DNA of 64,000 nucleotides from Bacteroidota bacterium (lineage in GTDB: Bacteria; Bacteroidota; Bacteroidia; Chitinophagales; Chitinophagaceae): NCBI GenBank assembly GCA_947476145.1, contig CANJPH010000005.1:45650-109649 (forward strand), in the 5' to 3' direction. Every line of letters begins with the position of its first letter. The stretch's first letter is position 1. The position numbers were made by a program, and so were the translations under genes. The notes beneath the pieces were generated by a model that saw nothing but the letters and a program-made list of their open reading frames with translations, searched no databases and was not told the origin of the DNA. Below are positions 16,858 to 27,158 of the stretch, piece after piece.

Positions 16858-18549
16858 TTAATGTCCCCCTTTCGCTTCTGTTTCTTCGTAATTAATGCCT
16901 TGTTTTTTTAAGATGCCTTTTACTGCAATCGCAAAGAATAAAATATAAGCAAAACAAGCTACGGCTACCCAGAATGAATTATGAATACCGCTTCCTTCCA
17001 CCGCATTTTTAGAAGATTGTAAAAAGTCGGATAATTTTCCTTGAATAGGAGGGATGATACCACCACCTAAAATCATCATAATTAAAAATGCTGCTCCTTG
17101 AGTTGTATATTTTCCTAGTCCTGCAATAGATAATGAAAAAATAGAAGGCCACATAATTGAACATGCGATACCCCCAGTTAAAAATGCATAAATAGCTAAA
17201 TCACCTGTATTAAATATTCCAATTAACATGGCAACAATTCCAATAACGCTAAAAATTAATAATGTCTTAGCTGGCTTGTCTTTACTTAAGAAAAATGCAG
17301 CGATTTGAATGAAAACACAAACCACATACATATATAGTGGGCTCATATCATATTGTGCAATACTATTGGCGCCAATCACAATTCCAAAAGCAACTAATGG
17401 TACAATGATCGTCAATAACTTTTTAGTGTTATTTTTAAACTCAAATGCCGAAATCGCACCAGTCCATCTACCAATCATCATGCTACCCCAATACATTGAA
17501 ATATAAGGAGCAATTTTAGAGGAAGGGATACTGCCAAAATCTTTTTGTTTTAACAATTCTCCTAAGTTGGATCCAATGGCTACTTCAACCCCCACATAAA
17601 CAAACAATGCAAGCATTCCTAAAACCAATTGAGGGTATTTCATAGCACCCCAACCATTTTCATTTTTTTGTGCGGAGAAGTTAGCAAATAATAATCCAAA
17701 AACAACGGTTGCTAAAGCACCAAATAACCATTTTAATCTCATGGTCTCAATTGCTAATTTTTCAGCAGGGTCAGTAATGGTTTTAGGATCAATTTTATAG
17801 CTATTAAAAATGGGTACAAACATGATAATTAAAACACCGGTCATTATTATTAATAAATACAATGCTTTATTAGCGGGTTCGATTTTTTCTTCGCTAATTC
17901 CTGCAGGTACTTTTTTAGAAAAGTGAAATAAGGCGGCAGCAGCTAAAAATAAGCAACCAGCAGCACTATAAAGAATCACTACTTTACTAAGACTTAGATT
18001 TTCAATTTGCTTGTCGGTAATAGCAGCAGCTGTACCAAATAATGCAAATGCTACTACAATGGGTCCAATGGTAGTTCCAAAAGAGTTGATACCACCTGCA
18101 AGATTTACACGGCTTGCGCCTGTACTCTCGTCGCCAAGTGCAATAGCAAATGGTTGGGCAGCAGTTTGTTGTAATGAAAAACCTAATGCAACAATAAATA
18201 ATCCCACCAACATGCCGGTAAATGTATTTGCATTCACTGCAATAATCATTGCTGCAGCACCAATGGCTGAAAACAACAATCCATAAACAATACTTTTTTT
18301 ATAACCCCATTTACCAACCAAGTCCTTTCCGCCAAATGCGCCGTATGCAAATAATCCTAAGGCGCCAATATAATAGGCAAGATAGAAGGCAAAATCCACA
18401 AGCTGACTTTGGAATTGGTCTAAATGAAATTTGTGTTTACAAAAAGGGATGAATACGCTATTGCTTGAGGCAATGAATCCCCAGAAAAAGAAAACTACAA
18501 TAAGGGTACTTAAGGCGCCCGTATTGGTAGGTTTTTTGGCTTGGCTCAT
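16858..18549 (-). CDS. FHS-family MFS sugar transporter, extended
   Basis: A major-facilitator proton symporter of the fucose/galactose/glucose (FucP/GluP) family, recognised from the N-terminal [16 protein letters not shown], the [18 protein letters not shown] segment and [15 protein letters not shown]. At 563 residues it is over 100 longer than E. coli FucP. The extra length includes two additional hydrophobic stretches around residues 230-300, after the sixth helix. The ROK kinase lies 20 bases downstream. The gene is divergent from glgA across 149 bases, so the sugar-import pair and the glycogen genes could share control. Confidence 0.87.
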   Translation of the reverse strand: MSQAKKPTNTGALSTLIVVFFFWGFIASSNSVFIPFCKHKFHLDQFQSQLVDFAFYLAYYIGALGLFAYGAFGGKDLVGKWGYKKSIVYGLLFSAIGAAAMIIAVNANTFTGMLVGLFIVALGFSLQQTAAQPFAIALGDESTGASRVNLAGGINSFGTTIGPIVVAFALFGTAAAITDKQIENLSLSKVVILYSAAGCLFLAAAALFHFSKKVPAGISEEKIEPANKALYLLIIMTGVLIIMFVPIFNSYKIDPKTITDPAEKLAIETMRLKWLFGALATVVFGLLFANFSAQKNENGWGAMKYPQLVLGMLALFVYVGVEVAIGSNLGELLKQKDFGSIPSSKIAPYISMYWGSMMIGRWTGAISAFEFKNNTKKLLTIIVPLVAFGIVIGANSIAQYDMSPLYMYVVCVFIQIAAFFLSKDKPAKTLLIFSVIGIVAMLIGIFNTGDLAIYAFLTGGIACSIMWPSIFSLSIAGLGKYTTQGAAFLIMMILGGGIIPPIQGKLSDFLQSSKNAVEGSGIHNSFWVAVACFAYILFFAIAVKGILKKQGINYEETEAKGGH

Positions 18550-18698
18550 AATAATGGTTCGTTTAATCGTTGTGTTATCAAAAAATTAGGTCCCGTAAAA
18601 TACTTAAAAAATGCATTAAAATGGTCTTTTTAGCAACTAAAAATGCCGTTGGAAGTATAGAGACAATTTTGTAAATTGAAAACAAATTAACTCATCCT

Positions 18699-20114
18699 AT
18701 GGTAATTGTCCATGTAAGTGCAGAATGTTATCCAATGGCAAAGGCGGGAGGGCTTGGCGATGTGGTGGGGGCTTTGCCCAAATACCAGCAAAAAATGGGG
18801 GATGAAGCCATTGTAGTGATGCCCATGTACAAGACAAAATTTTTAGAACAACAAACCTGGGATGTACATTTTAAGGGCAATGTCAATTTAGGAGACTGGC
18901 TTTTTGATTACACCATTATAAAATTAAAATCTACCAACCTGGGATTTAATTTATACTTAGTAGATATTAATGGCTTGCTGGACAGGCCCAAAATTTATGG
19001 GTACACCGACGATACCGATCGCTTTTTAGGTTTTCAAATTGCTGTTGTGAATTGGTTATCCAATTGGTCGGTGCAACCGGATATTGTGCACTGTCATGAT
19101 CATCAGGCAGGGTTGGTTCCATTTATGATGAAGTATAGTTATGATTATCAAAAATTACAAAATGTAAAAACGGTGTTAACCATTCACAATGCACAATACC
19201 ATGGTTCAATGGATTGGGATAAAAGTAGTTTAATTCCAAGCTGGGATAATTGGAAACAGGGTTTATTGGAATGGAATAATAATATTAATCCTTTGGCAAC
19301 TGCAGTTAAATGTGCCGATAGGGTAACCACTGTAAGCCCTACTTATATGCAGGAATTAAAACTGCATAGTAACGGTTTAGAATCTTTATTTGTAAATGAG
19401 CAAGGCAAGTGCATTGGTATCTTAAATGGAATTGACAATGATTTATGGGATCCTGCTACTGATCCCATGGTGCCTTTTCATTATAGTCTAAATGATGTTA
19501 TAGTAGGTAAAAGAAAAAATAAGGAAGCCATTTGTGAAAGATATAATTTGAGTATAGATAAACCTTTAATTGTTTTTATTGGAAGATTGGTGGGCGAAAA
19601 AGCAGCAGATGTTTTACCAGGAGCAATTCAACATGCATTGGATAAAACCAATTGTGGCGCTAATTTTTTAATGATTGGCGCAGGAGATACGGCAGTAGAG
19701 TCGGCATTAAATTATTTAGTACAATTATACCCAGGCGAATACAATTCATTTATTGGGTATGACGAAAAAACGGGTCACGAGGCTTATGCCGCGGCCGATT
19801 TTTTATTAATGCCAAGTAGAGTAGAGCCCTGTGGACTCAATCAAATGTATTCCATGCGTTATGGAACCATCCCCATGGTGAGAGATACTGGAGGTTTGCA
19901 TGACACGGTAGTGGACATGGGAGAGCCAGATGGTTTTGGGATTCGTTTCTTACATGCAACCGAATCCGATATCGTGTATTCCGTTGAAAGAGCCATCAGT
20001 GTATTTAAAGATAAAGTGCAAATGAAAAAAATGATTACGCAATGTATGCAAATCGATCATAGTTGGGAATCGGTAGTGAAGGAGTATAAAAATGTATATG
20101 ACTCAATTGTTTAA
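18699..20114 (+). CDS. glgA: Glycogen synthase (GT5)
   Basis: A 471-residue glycosyltransferase that adds ADP-glucose to growing alpha-1,4-glucan. The ADP-glucose-binding motif KAGGLGDV spans Lys15 to Val22. The C-terminal GT-B half has PSRVEPCGLNQMYSMRYGTIP with the conserved Glu and Gly residues. It begins the plus-strand glucan operon: glgC starts 16 bases later. Length is normal for bacterial GlgA. Confidence 0.92.
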   Translation: MVIVHVSAECYPMAKAGGLGDVVGALPKYQQKMGDEAIVVMPMYKTKFLEQQTWDVHFKGNVNLGDWLFDYTIIKLKSTNLGFNLYLVDINGLLDRPKIYGYTDDTDRFLGFQIAVVNWLSNWSVQPDIVHCHDHQAGLVPFMMKYSYDYQKLQNVKTVLTIHNAQYHGSMDWDKSSLIPSWDNWKQGLLEWNNNINPLATAVKCADRVTTVSPTYMQELKLHSNGLESLFVNEQGKCIGILNGIDNDLWDPATDPMVPFHYSLNDVIVGKRKNKEAICERYNLSIDKPLIVFIGRLVGEKAADVLPGAIQHALDKTNCGANFLMIGAGDTAVESALNYLVQLYPGEYNSFIGYDEKTGHEAYAAADFLLMPSRVEPCGLNQMYSMRYGTIPMVRDTGGLHDTVVDMGEPDGFGIRFLHATESDIVYSVERAISVFKDKVQMKKMITQCMQIDHSWESVVKEYKNVYDSIV

Positions 20115-20130
20115 ATTTAAATTATAGGAT

Positions 20131-21414
20131 ATGGCTATTTATGCGAAAGAAACAGTGTCTATTATTTTAGGCGGAGGTGCTGGCTCCAGATTATCACCAC
20201 TCACAGCTAGGCGTTCAAAGCCAGCAGTGCCTATTGCGGGTAAATATCGCTTGGTAGATATTCCAATTAGTAATTGTATTAATAGTAATTTGAATCGCAT
20301 TTTTGTATTAACTCAATTCAATTCAGCTTCTTTAAATCAACATATAAAAAACACCTATCATTTTAGTGCTTTCAGTTCTGGCTTTGTAGATATTTTAGCG
20401 GCAGAACAAACACCCGATAACCCAGGATGGTTTCAAGGTACAGCGGATGCAGTTAGACAGTCCTTAAGACATTTGGATAAGTTGGATTTTGAATATGTAC
20501 TTATCTTAAGTGGTGATCAATTATATCAAATGGATTTTAGCAAAATGATTGAAGCCCACAGAAAAAGTGGAGCTGCATTAAGTATTGCGACGATTCCGGT
20601 AGGAGATAGAGAAGCGCCAGAGTTTGGGATCTTAAAATCTAATGATGAAAATACAATCACTTCATTTATTGAAAAACCCAATAAAGATTTATTACCTGAA
20701 TGGACCAGTGATACAGGCGATGAAATGAAAGCTCAGGGTAGAAACTATTTAGCTTCCATGGGTATTTATGTTTTTAATAAAGAAATTTTATACAAGCTAT
20801 TAAATGAAGTACATGCGAATGCTACGGATTTTGGAAAAGAAATTATCCCTGATTCAATTGCACACTATAAAGTAGTAAGCTATCAGTATGATGGCTACTG
20901 GACGGATATTGGAAATATCTATTCTTTTTTTGAAGCGAACATTGCTTTAACAGATGAGATACCGCCATTCAATTTATTTGATAGTGCTAAAACAATTTAC
21001 ACACGTTCCAGGATGCTGCCACCAGCAAAAATAAGTGGTACACAAATAAATCAAGCCCTGGTAGCGGAAGGATCCATTATCCATGCAACTTCCATTACTA
21101 AATCCGTGATTGGAATTCGATCTAGAATAGGTAAGGATACCATTGTTAAGAATAGTTATATCATGGGTTGTGATTATTATGAGACCATTGAACAAATGAA
21201 TGCAAAAAATGCAAATGGCCAACCCATTATTGGAATAGGAGAACGTTGCGTCATTGAATATGCCATTGTTGACAAAAACTGTTCAATAGGGAATGATGTA
21301 GTCATAAAAGGGGGTGCGCATCTAGAAAAAACGGATCACCCATTATACACGATTAAAGACAATATAGTAGTGATCAAGAAAGGAGCTATTATACCGAATG
21401 GTTTTGTTATCTAG
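20131..21414 (+). CDS. glgC: Glucose-1-phosphate adenylyltransferase
   Basis: A 427-residue ADP-glucose pyrophosphorylase, making the donor used by GlgA. It has the N-terminal nucleotidyltransferase signature LGGGAGSRLSPLT and KPAVPIAGKYRLVDIPISN, then WFQGTADAVRQ. A C-terminal left-handed beta-helix starts around residue 300. The family is normally allosterically controlled by glycolytic intermediates. Co-transcription with glgA is likely. Confidence 0.93.
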   Translation: MAIYAKETVSIILGGGAGSRLSPLTARRSKPAVPIAGKYRLVDIPISNCINSNLNRIFVLTQFNSASLNQHIKNTYHFSAFSSGFVDILAAEQTPDNPGWFQGTADAVRQSLRHLDKLDFEYVLILSGDQLYQMDFSKMIEAHRKSGAALSIATIPVGDREAPEFGILKSNDENTITSFIEKPNKDLLPEWTSDTGDEMKAQGRNYLASMGIYVFNKEILYKLLNEVHANATDFGKEIIPDSIAHYKVVSYQYDGYWTDIGNIYSFFEANIALTDEIPPFNLFDSAKTIYTRSRMLPPAKISGTQINQALVAEGSIIHATSITKSVIGIRSRIGKDTIVKNSYIMGCDYYETIEQMNAKNANGQPIIGIGERCVIEYAIVDKNCSIGNDVVIKGGAHLEKTDHPLYTIKDNIVVIKKGAIIPNGFVI

Positions 21415-21440
21415 TTCTCATTAAAAATACTTAAATTGTA

Positions 21441-21455
21441 GTGTGAATTTTACAC
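21441..21455 (+). promoter_or_regulatory. Inverted repeat GTGT-N7-ACAC before the MFS gene
   Basis: A short dyad 30 bases before the start of the sugar MFS gene. The same GTGT-N7-ACAC pattern with an AT spacer precedes malQ at 49728-49742. It could be a shared operator of a starch regulator, but it is short. Confidence 0.25.
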
Positions 21456-21470
21456 ATTAAATGATTGCTT

Positions 21471-22835
21471 ATGTCTAATACCCTGATACAAAGAAAGTCT
21501 AAGCCAAGACTTTCGATTTTGCAAATCGTGTTTATGAGTTTTGGATTCTTAGGAATTCAATTTGGATTTGCCTTGCAAAATGGAAATACTTCCAGAATTT
21601 TAAGATCCTTTGGTGCCGACGTGGAACAGTTGCCAATGTTTTGGATTGTAGCACCATTAGTGGGTATGATTGTGCAGCCTATTATTGGTCATTATAGTGA
21701 CCATACCTGGACAAGGATGGGTAGAAGAAAACCTTTCTTTTTAGTGGGCGCGATTCTGTCTTCTTTGGCCTTGGTGTTTTTACCTAATTCAGGTGCTATG
21801 ACTTCTGTATTGCCTGCTTTGTGGATGGGTGCGGGTATTGTTATGTTTATGGATGCGTCTTTTAATGTTTCCATGGAACCCTTTAGGGCCTTGGTAGCAG
21901 ATAATTTACCTGACGAACAAAGAACAAGTGGGTTTGCGATTCAAACTTTTTTAATTGGGATTGGTGCTGTTGTTGGATCAGCCCTGCCTTCTTGGTTAGC
22001 GAATAATGGTTTTTCTCAAGAAGCAGGTCCAAGTGGTGTGGCAGATAATATTAAATATTCATTTTATATTGGCGCGGCTGTTTTTATCATAGCCATTTTG
22101 GTGACTGTATTTTTGTCAAAGGAATATACCCCCCAACAAGTTGCAGAATTTGAAGGAGAAGTATACAAGGAGGATAAACCTAAAGCAAAATTTTCGGACA
22201 TATTCACCGATTTTGTAAATATGCCAAAAACCATGAAACAATTGGGGTTGGTTCAATTCTTTTCTTGGTTTGCTTTGTTTAGTATGTGGGTATTTACAAC
22301 CGATGCGGTAGCGACACATGTATATGGGCTAACTGGAGACTATACAAAGTCCGTTGAATATAATACTGCGGGGAATGTAGTGAGTTCTGCATTTGGCATT
22401 TATAATTTAGTGGCTGCTGGTTATGCTTTGTGCATTCCATTCGTCGCAAAACTCTTGGGTCGTAAAGGGACGCATGCATTTTCTTTGGTAGCCGGAGGTA
22501 TAGGACTATTGTCTATATATTTTATCAAAGACCCTGCAATGCTTACGTATTCCATGATTGGTGTAGGATTGGCTTGGGCAAGTATTTTAGCCATGCCATA
22601 TGTAATTTTATCAGGGTCTATTCCATTGGGTAAGTTGGGAATTTATATGGGGATATTCAATTTTTTTATTACCATTCCCCAAATTATAAATGGAATTTTT
22701 GGAGGTGCCATTGTTAAACATTTATATCATGGTCAGTCTATTTACGCAATTGTGTTTGCGGGGGTTTTATTAATATGTGGTGCAGTGAGTGTCCTATTTG
22801 TAAATGACGAAGGGGCGCCTAAAAAAATAAAATAA
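21471..22835 (+). CDS. MFS sugar transporter (SLC45/sucrose-maltose type)
   Basis: A 454-residue 12-helix major-facilitator protein. The loop motif after helix 2 is GHYSDHTWTRMGRRKPF, typical of the SLC45/GPH-like disaccharide:cation symporters. Helix-rich segments are evenly spaced to the C-terminus. It lies between glgC and a secreted GH13 amylase, so malto-oligosaccharides or maltose are the likely cargo (inference from context). I start it at ATG 21471 rather than the TTG two codons earlier. The 56-base gap after glgC holds a small inverted repeat. Confidence 0.85.
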   Translation: MSNTLIQRKSKPRLSILQIVFMSFGFLGIQFGFALQNGNTSRILRSFGADVEQLPMFWIVAPLVGMIVQPIIGHYSDHTWTRMGRRKPFFLVGAILSSLALVFLPNSGAMTSVLPALWMGAGIVMFMDASFNVSMEPFRALVADNLPDEQRTSGFAIQTFLIGIGAVVGSALPSWLANNGFSQEAGPSGVADNIKYSFYIGAAVFIIAILVTVFLSKEYTPQQVAEFEGEVYKEDKPKAKFSDIFTDFVNMPKTMKQLGLVQFFSWFALFSMWVFTTDAVATHVYGLTGDYTKSVEYNTAGNVVSSAFGIYNLVAAGYALCIPFVAKLLGRKGTHAFSLVAGGIGLLSIYFIKDPAMLTYSMIGVGLAWASILAMPYVILSGSIPLGKLGIYMGIFNFFITIPQIINGIFGGAIVKHLYHGQSIYAIVFAGVLLICGAVSVLFVNDEGAPKKIK

Positions 22836-22877
22836 GTTCAAATTAAATAGTTTTAAAAACGAATTAAAAAATCAAAA

Positions 22878-24740
22878 ATGCCAAGTAGAAAAATAATATT
22901 AAGTCTTCTTTTTTTGGTTTGCTTACAAACATCATTTAGTATTGTAAGTGCCCAAAATATAGATGCTTATCCAAGCAATTGGTTCGTGAATATGAATTAC
23001 AATAAGGTGCAGGTATTGTTAAGGTCCACTAGCTCCGACTTCACTAAAGCTTCTGTCCAAGTAAATTATCCAGGTGTTGCTTTAAAGAAAACGCAACATT
23101 TTGAAAACGGACATTATATTGCCGTGGATGTTGAAATTAGTCCAAATGCAAAACCGGGTAATATTATTTTTTCAATCACATCAGAGGGTAAGACCAGCAA
23201 TTTTAATTGGCCTTTACTACCTAGGAGAAAAAATAGAGGTACACAATTTGCGCAAGGATTAACTTCTGCCGATTTGGTATATTTTTTAATGCCTGACCGT
23301 TTTAGTAATGGAGATCCTAGTAATGATAAGTTACCTGGTTTAAAAGATCAATCCTTAAATAGAGGTGAAATTTTCCTAAGACATGGGGGGGATTTACAAG
23401 GAGTCGCTAATCATTTGGATTATTTACAAAAATTAGGCACGACTACTTTATGGATGACACCCGTAGTAGAAAATGATATGCCAGATAGAACAGAACATGG
23501 ATATGCAGTTACAAATAATTATAAAACAGAAAGTAGATTTGGTGGAGATAAAGCTTATTTAGCATTAAGTGATAGTTTACATAAAAGAGGTATGAAATTA
23601 ATTCAGGATATTGTGTACAATCATTTTGGAAGATTTCATTTCTTAGTGCAAGATGCGCCAGCTAAAGACTGGGTGCATCAATGGCCCACCTATACTCAAA
23701 CGCATTACAGAGAACAAGCTACTTTTGATCCTTATCGCTCCGAAGCTGATGCAAAACGCATGATTGATGGTTGGTTCACAACAGAAATGCCAGACATTAA
23801 CCATGAAAATCCAATGGTGGAACAATACTTAACTCAAAATGCAATCTGGTCGGTGGAAACATTTGGCGTGGATGCTTTTAGAGTAGACACGTATAAATAT
23901 TGTAATGTGGATGTGATGAATCGCTTAAACAAAACTTTGTTAGATGAGTATCCAAAAATATTCACTTTTGGAGAGTGCTGGGTGGATGGGGTAGCCTCTC
24001 AAGCGTATTATGTAGAGAACAATTATAATCTTCCTTTTAAAAGTAATTTAAAAGCGACCTCCGATTTTAGTTTATTATTTGGTGGAATTATGCCTGCCTT
24101 AAACGAGTCCAACGGGTGGTCTAATGGTGTGATTAAATTATACAATACATTGGCTTCGGATTATTTATATAAGCAAGCCAATAATAATGTAACCTTCTTA
24201 GACAATCATGACATGACACGTATACATTCTTCTTTAGGAGAAAGTATACCCAAAACCAAAATGGCCTATGCATGGTTGTATACCTGTCGCGGTATTCCTC
24301 AATTGTATTATGGCTCCGAATTATTAATGAAAGGGATTTCCAACCCAGATGGCTGGGTAAGACTTGATTTTCCTGGGGGATGGGCTGGCGATAAAAAGAA
24401 TGCATTTACAGAAACCGGCTTAACCAATGAGGAATCAGATTTTCTTCATTATGTACAATCACTTGGCGCTTATCGAACAAAATCATCTGCATTGAAAACA
24501 GGCAAAATGATGCAATATATTCCTGAGGATGGTTTGTATGTCTATTTTAGATATGATAATAATCAAACTGTAATGTGTGTAATGAATACCGATACAAAGG
24601 CTAGAAATGTGAACTTGTCAAAGTACGGGGAAAGAACAAATTTATTTAGAAGCGGAAAAGATATTATTACTGGGAATATCATTGGGTCTGAATTTTCAAT
24701 TCCTTCAATGAGTATGCAAGTAATTGAACTAACTAAATAA
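22878..24740 (+). CDS. Secreted GH13 alpha-amylase/cyclomaltodextrinase-like enzyme
   Basis: A 620-residue glycoside hydrolase with an N-terminal signal peptide (basic start, hydrophobic core to about residue 25, cleavage near VSAQ). A cyclomaltodextrinase-type N-terminal domain follows (about 28-120), then a GH13 barrel. The catalytic residues are Asp337 (AFRVDTY), Glu366 (FGECW) and Asp445 (LDNHDMTR). It resembles SusA/neopullulanase enzymes that cut starch, pullulan or cyclodextrins in the periplasm. The products would enter through the MFS transporter encoded just upstream. glgB follows after 3 bases. Confidence 0.9.
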   Translation: MPSRKIILSLLFLVCLQTSFSIVSAQNIDAYPSNWFVNMNYNKVQVLLRSTSSDFTKASVQVNYPGVALKKTQHFENGHYIAVDVEISPNAKPGNIIFSITSEGKTSNFNWPLLPRRKNRGTQFAQGLTSADLVYFLMPDRFSNGDPSNDKLPGLKDQSLNRGEIFLRHGGDLQGVANHLDYLQKLGTTTLWMTPVVENDMPDRTEHGYAVTNNYKTESRFGGDKAYLALSDSLHKRGMKLIQDIVYNHFGRFHFLVQDAPAKDWVHQWPTYTQTHYREQATFDPYRSEADAKRMIDGWFTTEMPDINHENPMVEQYLTQNAIWSVETFGVDAFRVDTYKYCNVDVMNRLNKTLLDEYPKIFTFGECWVDGVASQAYYVENNYNLPFKSNLKATSDFSLLFGGIMPALNESNGWSNGVIKLYNTLASDYLYKQANNNVTFLDNHDMTRIHSSLGESIPKTKMAYAWLYTCRGIPQLYYGSELLMKGISNPDGWVRLDFPGGWAGDKKNAFTETGLTNEESDFLHYVQSLGAYRTKSSALKTGKMMQYIPEDGLYVYFRYDNNQTVMCVMNTDTKARNVNLSKYGERTNLFRSGKDIITGNIIGSEFSIPSMSMQVIELTK

Positions 24741-24743
24741 ATC

Positions 24744-26684
24744 ATGCCCAAATACGAAGCAGAACATTTTGTAGATACGCAGCAGCCTGTATGGAATTAT
24801 TCATTAATGACAGATGCGGATATACAAAATTTTCAAAATGGGACGCATTATAGTTTATATACCCTATTTGGGAATCATCAAATAGAAGTTGGAGCCACTG
24901 CTGGAACTTATTTTGCGGTATGGGCACCCAATGCGACCGCAGTTTTTGTAACGGGTAATTTTAATCACTGGGATAAAACCAGTCACCCTTTAAAAGTGAG
25001 ACTGGATAGTTCAGGTATTTGGGAAGGATTTATTCCCAATGTACATAAAGGGGAAGTATATAAATACCATATTCATGGGTATAAGGGTGTATTGTTAGAC
25101 AAAGGGGATCCTTTTTCAAATTTTTGGGAACTAAGACCCTTAACAGCCTCTATTACTTGGGATACAAAGTATGACTGGAAAGATGCTAAATGGTTGGAGC
25201 AAAGAAAAATTAGCAATAGAACTGATCAGCCTTATTCGGTGTATGAAGTGCATTTGGCAAGTTGGATGCGCCCAGATAAAAATAACGAGAATAGTTATAA
25301 CTCTTACATACAGCTCATTAAATTGTTAGTTCCTTATGTAAAAGAAATGGGCTTTACGCATGTGGAGTTTATGCCAATAATGGAACATCCTTTTGACGGT
25401 AGTTGGGGCTACCAAGGAATTGGATTTTTTGCACCCACCTCAAGATTTGGAAATCCACAGGAGTTTGCTGCCTTAGTGGACGCCTTTCATGCTGCTGAAA
25501 TTGGAGTAATTATTGACTGGGTACCTTCTCATTTCCCATATGACAGTCATGGTTTATTTATGTTTGATGGTGCCAATACTTATGAGTACGCCGATATGCG
25601 TAAGGGTTTTCATCCCGATTGGAATTCTTATATTTTTAATTATGAGAGAGGGGAGGTGAAATCATTCTTAATTAGTAGTGCCCGTTTTTGGTGCGATCAA
25701 TTTCATATAGATGGATTAAGAGTAGATGCAGTTAGCTCTATGTTAAAGCTAGATTATAGTAGAAAAGAAGGACAGTGGGAGCGCAATGCATTTGGAGGCA
25801 ATGGTAATATTGAAGCTATTGCATTTATCAAGGACTTAAATGAAACCTTGTATCGTGATTTTCCAGCGATACAGACTATTGCGGAGGAAGCGACGGATTG
25901 GCCAGGAGTGAGTAAACCTACCTTTATGGATGGACTTGGTTTTGGAATGAAGTGGATGATGGGATGGATGCATGATACTTTGGATTTTTTTAAATTAGAT
26001 CCCATTATGCGTTCAGGCGCACAGGATAAGTTTACTTTTTCCATGATGTATTTTTATGATGAACATTTTATGTTGCCGTTAAGTCATGACGAAGTAGTGC
26101 ATGGCAAGAGCCCTATGATTTATAAAATGCCAGGGGATGAATGGCAAAAATTTGCGAATTTAAGATTGTTGTATACTTATATGTTTACGCATCCTGGAGC
26201 AAAATTACTTTTTATGGGTAACGAATTTGCCGCAACGGAGGAGTGGAATTTTGCCACAGAATTGCAATGGAATTTACTACAACATGAAAGTCATGCAGGA
26301 ATGAAAAAATGTGTGCAGCAATTAAATGTATTATTAAAATCAAATCCTGCTTTGTATGAATTGCAATATGATACGGCTGGGTTTGAATGGATAGAAACCA
26401 ATAAACGCCAGGAAGGTGTGATTGCATTTAGAAGAAGGGCAAAAAATGGAGCAGAGGATGTACTCGTTGTTATGAATATGACACCCGTTCCAAGACATGC
26501 ATTTCCGATACATGTTCATGGAAATAAAGCATGGAAAGAGATATTTAACAGTGACCATAAATCATTTTATGGTGTAGGCGATTTATACAATAATAATATT
26601 CCAATCATTCCTCAGGATGAGCAGGAGGGCTGGGTAAAGCTCTTATTAGAGTTGCCAGCACTTTCAGCGGTCGTTTTAAAGTAA
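24744..26684 (+). CDS. glgB: 1,4-alpha-glucan branching enzyme
   Basis: A 646-residue GH13 enzyme that makes alpha-1,6 branches in glycogen. A CBM48 domain (FAVWAPNATAVFVTGNFNHW, about residues 55-75) precedes the barrel. The catalytic residues are Asp328 (DGLRVDAVS), Glu381 (TIAEEATDWPG) and Asp449 (PLSHDEVVHGK). It is the last gene of the glgA-glgC-MFS-amylase-glgB run, only 3 bases behind the amylase gene, so a cytoplasmic branching enzyme and a secreted amylase are translated from one message. Confidence 0.94.
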   Translation: MPKYEAEHFVDTQQPVWNYSLMTDADIQNFQNGTHYSLYTLFGNHQIEVGATAGTYFAVWAPNATAVFVTGNFNHWDKTSHPLKVRLDSSGIWEGFIPNVHKGEVYKYHIHGYKGVLLDKGDPFSNFWELRPLTASITWDTKYDWKDAKWLEQRKISNRTDQPYSVYEVHLASWMRPDKNNENSYNSYIQLIKLLVPYVKEMGFTHVEFMPIMEHPFDGSWGYQGIGFFAPTSRFGNPQEFAALVDAFHAAEIGVIIDWVPSHFPYDSHGLFMFDGANTYEYADMRKGFHPDWNSYIFNYERGEVKSFLISSARFWCDQFHIDGLRVDAVSSMLKLDYSRKEGQWERNAFGGNGNIEAIAFIKDLNETLYRDFPAIQTIAEEATDWPGVSKPTFMDGLGFGMKWMMGWMHDTLDFFKLDPIMRSGAQDKFTFSMMYFYDEHFMLPLSHDEVVHGKSPMIYKMPGDEWQKFANLRLLYTYMFTHPGAKLLFMGNEFAATEEWNFATELQWNLLQHESHAGMKKCVQQLNVLLKSNPALYELQYDTAGFEWIETNKRQEGVIAFRRRAKNGAEDVLVVMNMTPVPRHAFPIHVHGNKAWKEIFNSDHKSFYGVGDLYNNNIPIIPQDEQEGWVKLLLELPALSAVVLK

Positions 26685-26773
26685 AATAAGCTTTTAATAA
26701 AGCAATGATTTTTAATAGTTTAGCTATCTATAAGCACATTTTTTAATGATTTTTGCACATTTTTCTAAATCTA

Positions 26774-26802
26774 CTTAATGTTAACCTACAGGTAACATTA
26801 AG
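26774..26802 (+). promoter_or_regulatory. Long imperfect palindrome, probable operator
   Basis: CTTAATGTTA and TAACATTAAG form a perfect 10-bp dyad, extended by CC/GG around a TACA centre with one unpaired A. It lies 38 bases before the ATG of the 105-residue gene. It is not followed by a T tract, so it looks like a protein-binding site rather than a terminator. Confidence 0.55.
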
Positions 26803-26840
26803 TATTGAACTTTGTATTGTTAATCCAACCTAATAAAAAC

Positions 26841-27158
26841 ATGATTACCAACAACAAAGCCATGTTGTATGAAGCCGTTTCGGAATTCATGCAATTACAC
26901 GCCTTCGATCATTTATTGGACCATGAATTAGCCCAACTAAAAAACTTGCTAAATACTTGGGCAGAAACAAATGACGCGAATGAGTTACATGAACTTACTC
27001 AAAAGCTCACTCCGTTATTAAGTAAAGCAAACTTCTTTGTAGAAACCGTTTCACCAGCAGCTATACAGCTATGGTTTTATGCTTTGTCTTACAATAATAT
27101 TCCAATAGGGAATATGATGCAGGACTTGAGCATGAACAATGAAATAGCGACCTATTAA
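26841..27158 (+). CDS. Small helical protein of unknown function
   Basis: A 105-residue cytoplasmic protein with no recognised family. It is predicted to be nearly all helix, acidic, with heptad-like leucines (HLLDHELAQLKNLLNTW, ELTQKLTPLLSK) and an aromatic stretch near the end (IQLWFYALSYN). I start it at ATG 26841; an in-frame TTG at 26805 lies inside the likely promoter. It is downstream of glgB but separated by 156 bases containing a palindromic operator-like site, and it ends in its own terminator, so it is probably an independently regulated single gene. Confidence 0.65.
   Translation: MITNNKAMLYEAVSEFMQLHAFDHLLDHELAQLKNLLNTWAETNDANELHELTQKLTPLLSKANFFVETVSPAAIQLWFYALSYNNIPIGNMMQDLSMNNEIATY

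Noticed and set aside
15887..26684. A polysaccharide utilization locus
   Set aside because: No SusC/SusD pair, sensor or sulfatase/lyase set is present. The TonB receptor at the window start is 13 kb away and separated by terminators.
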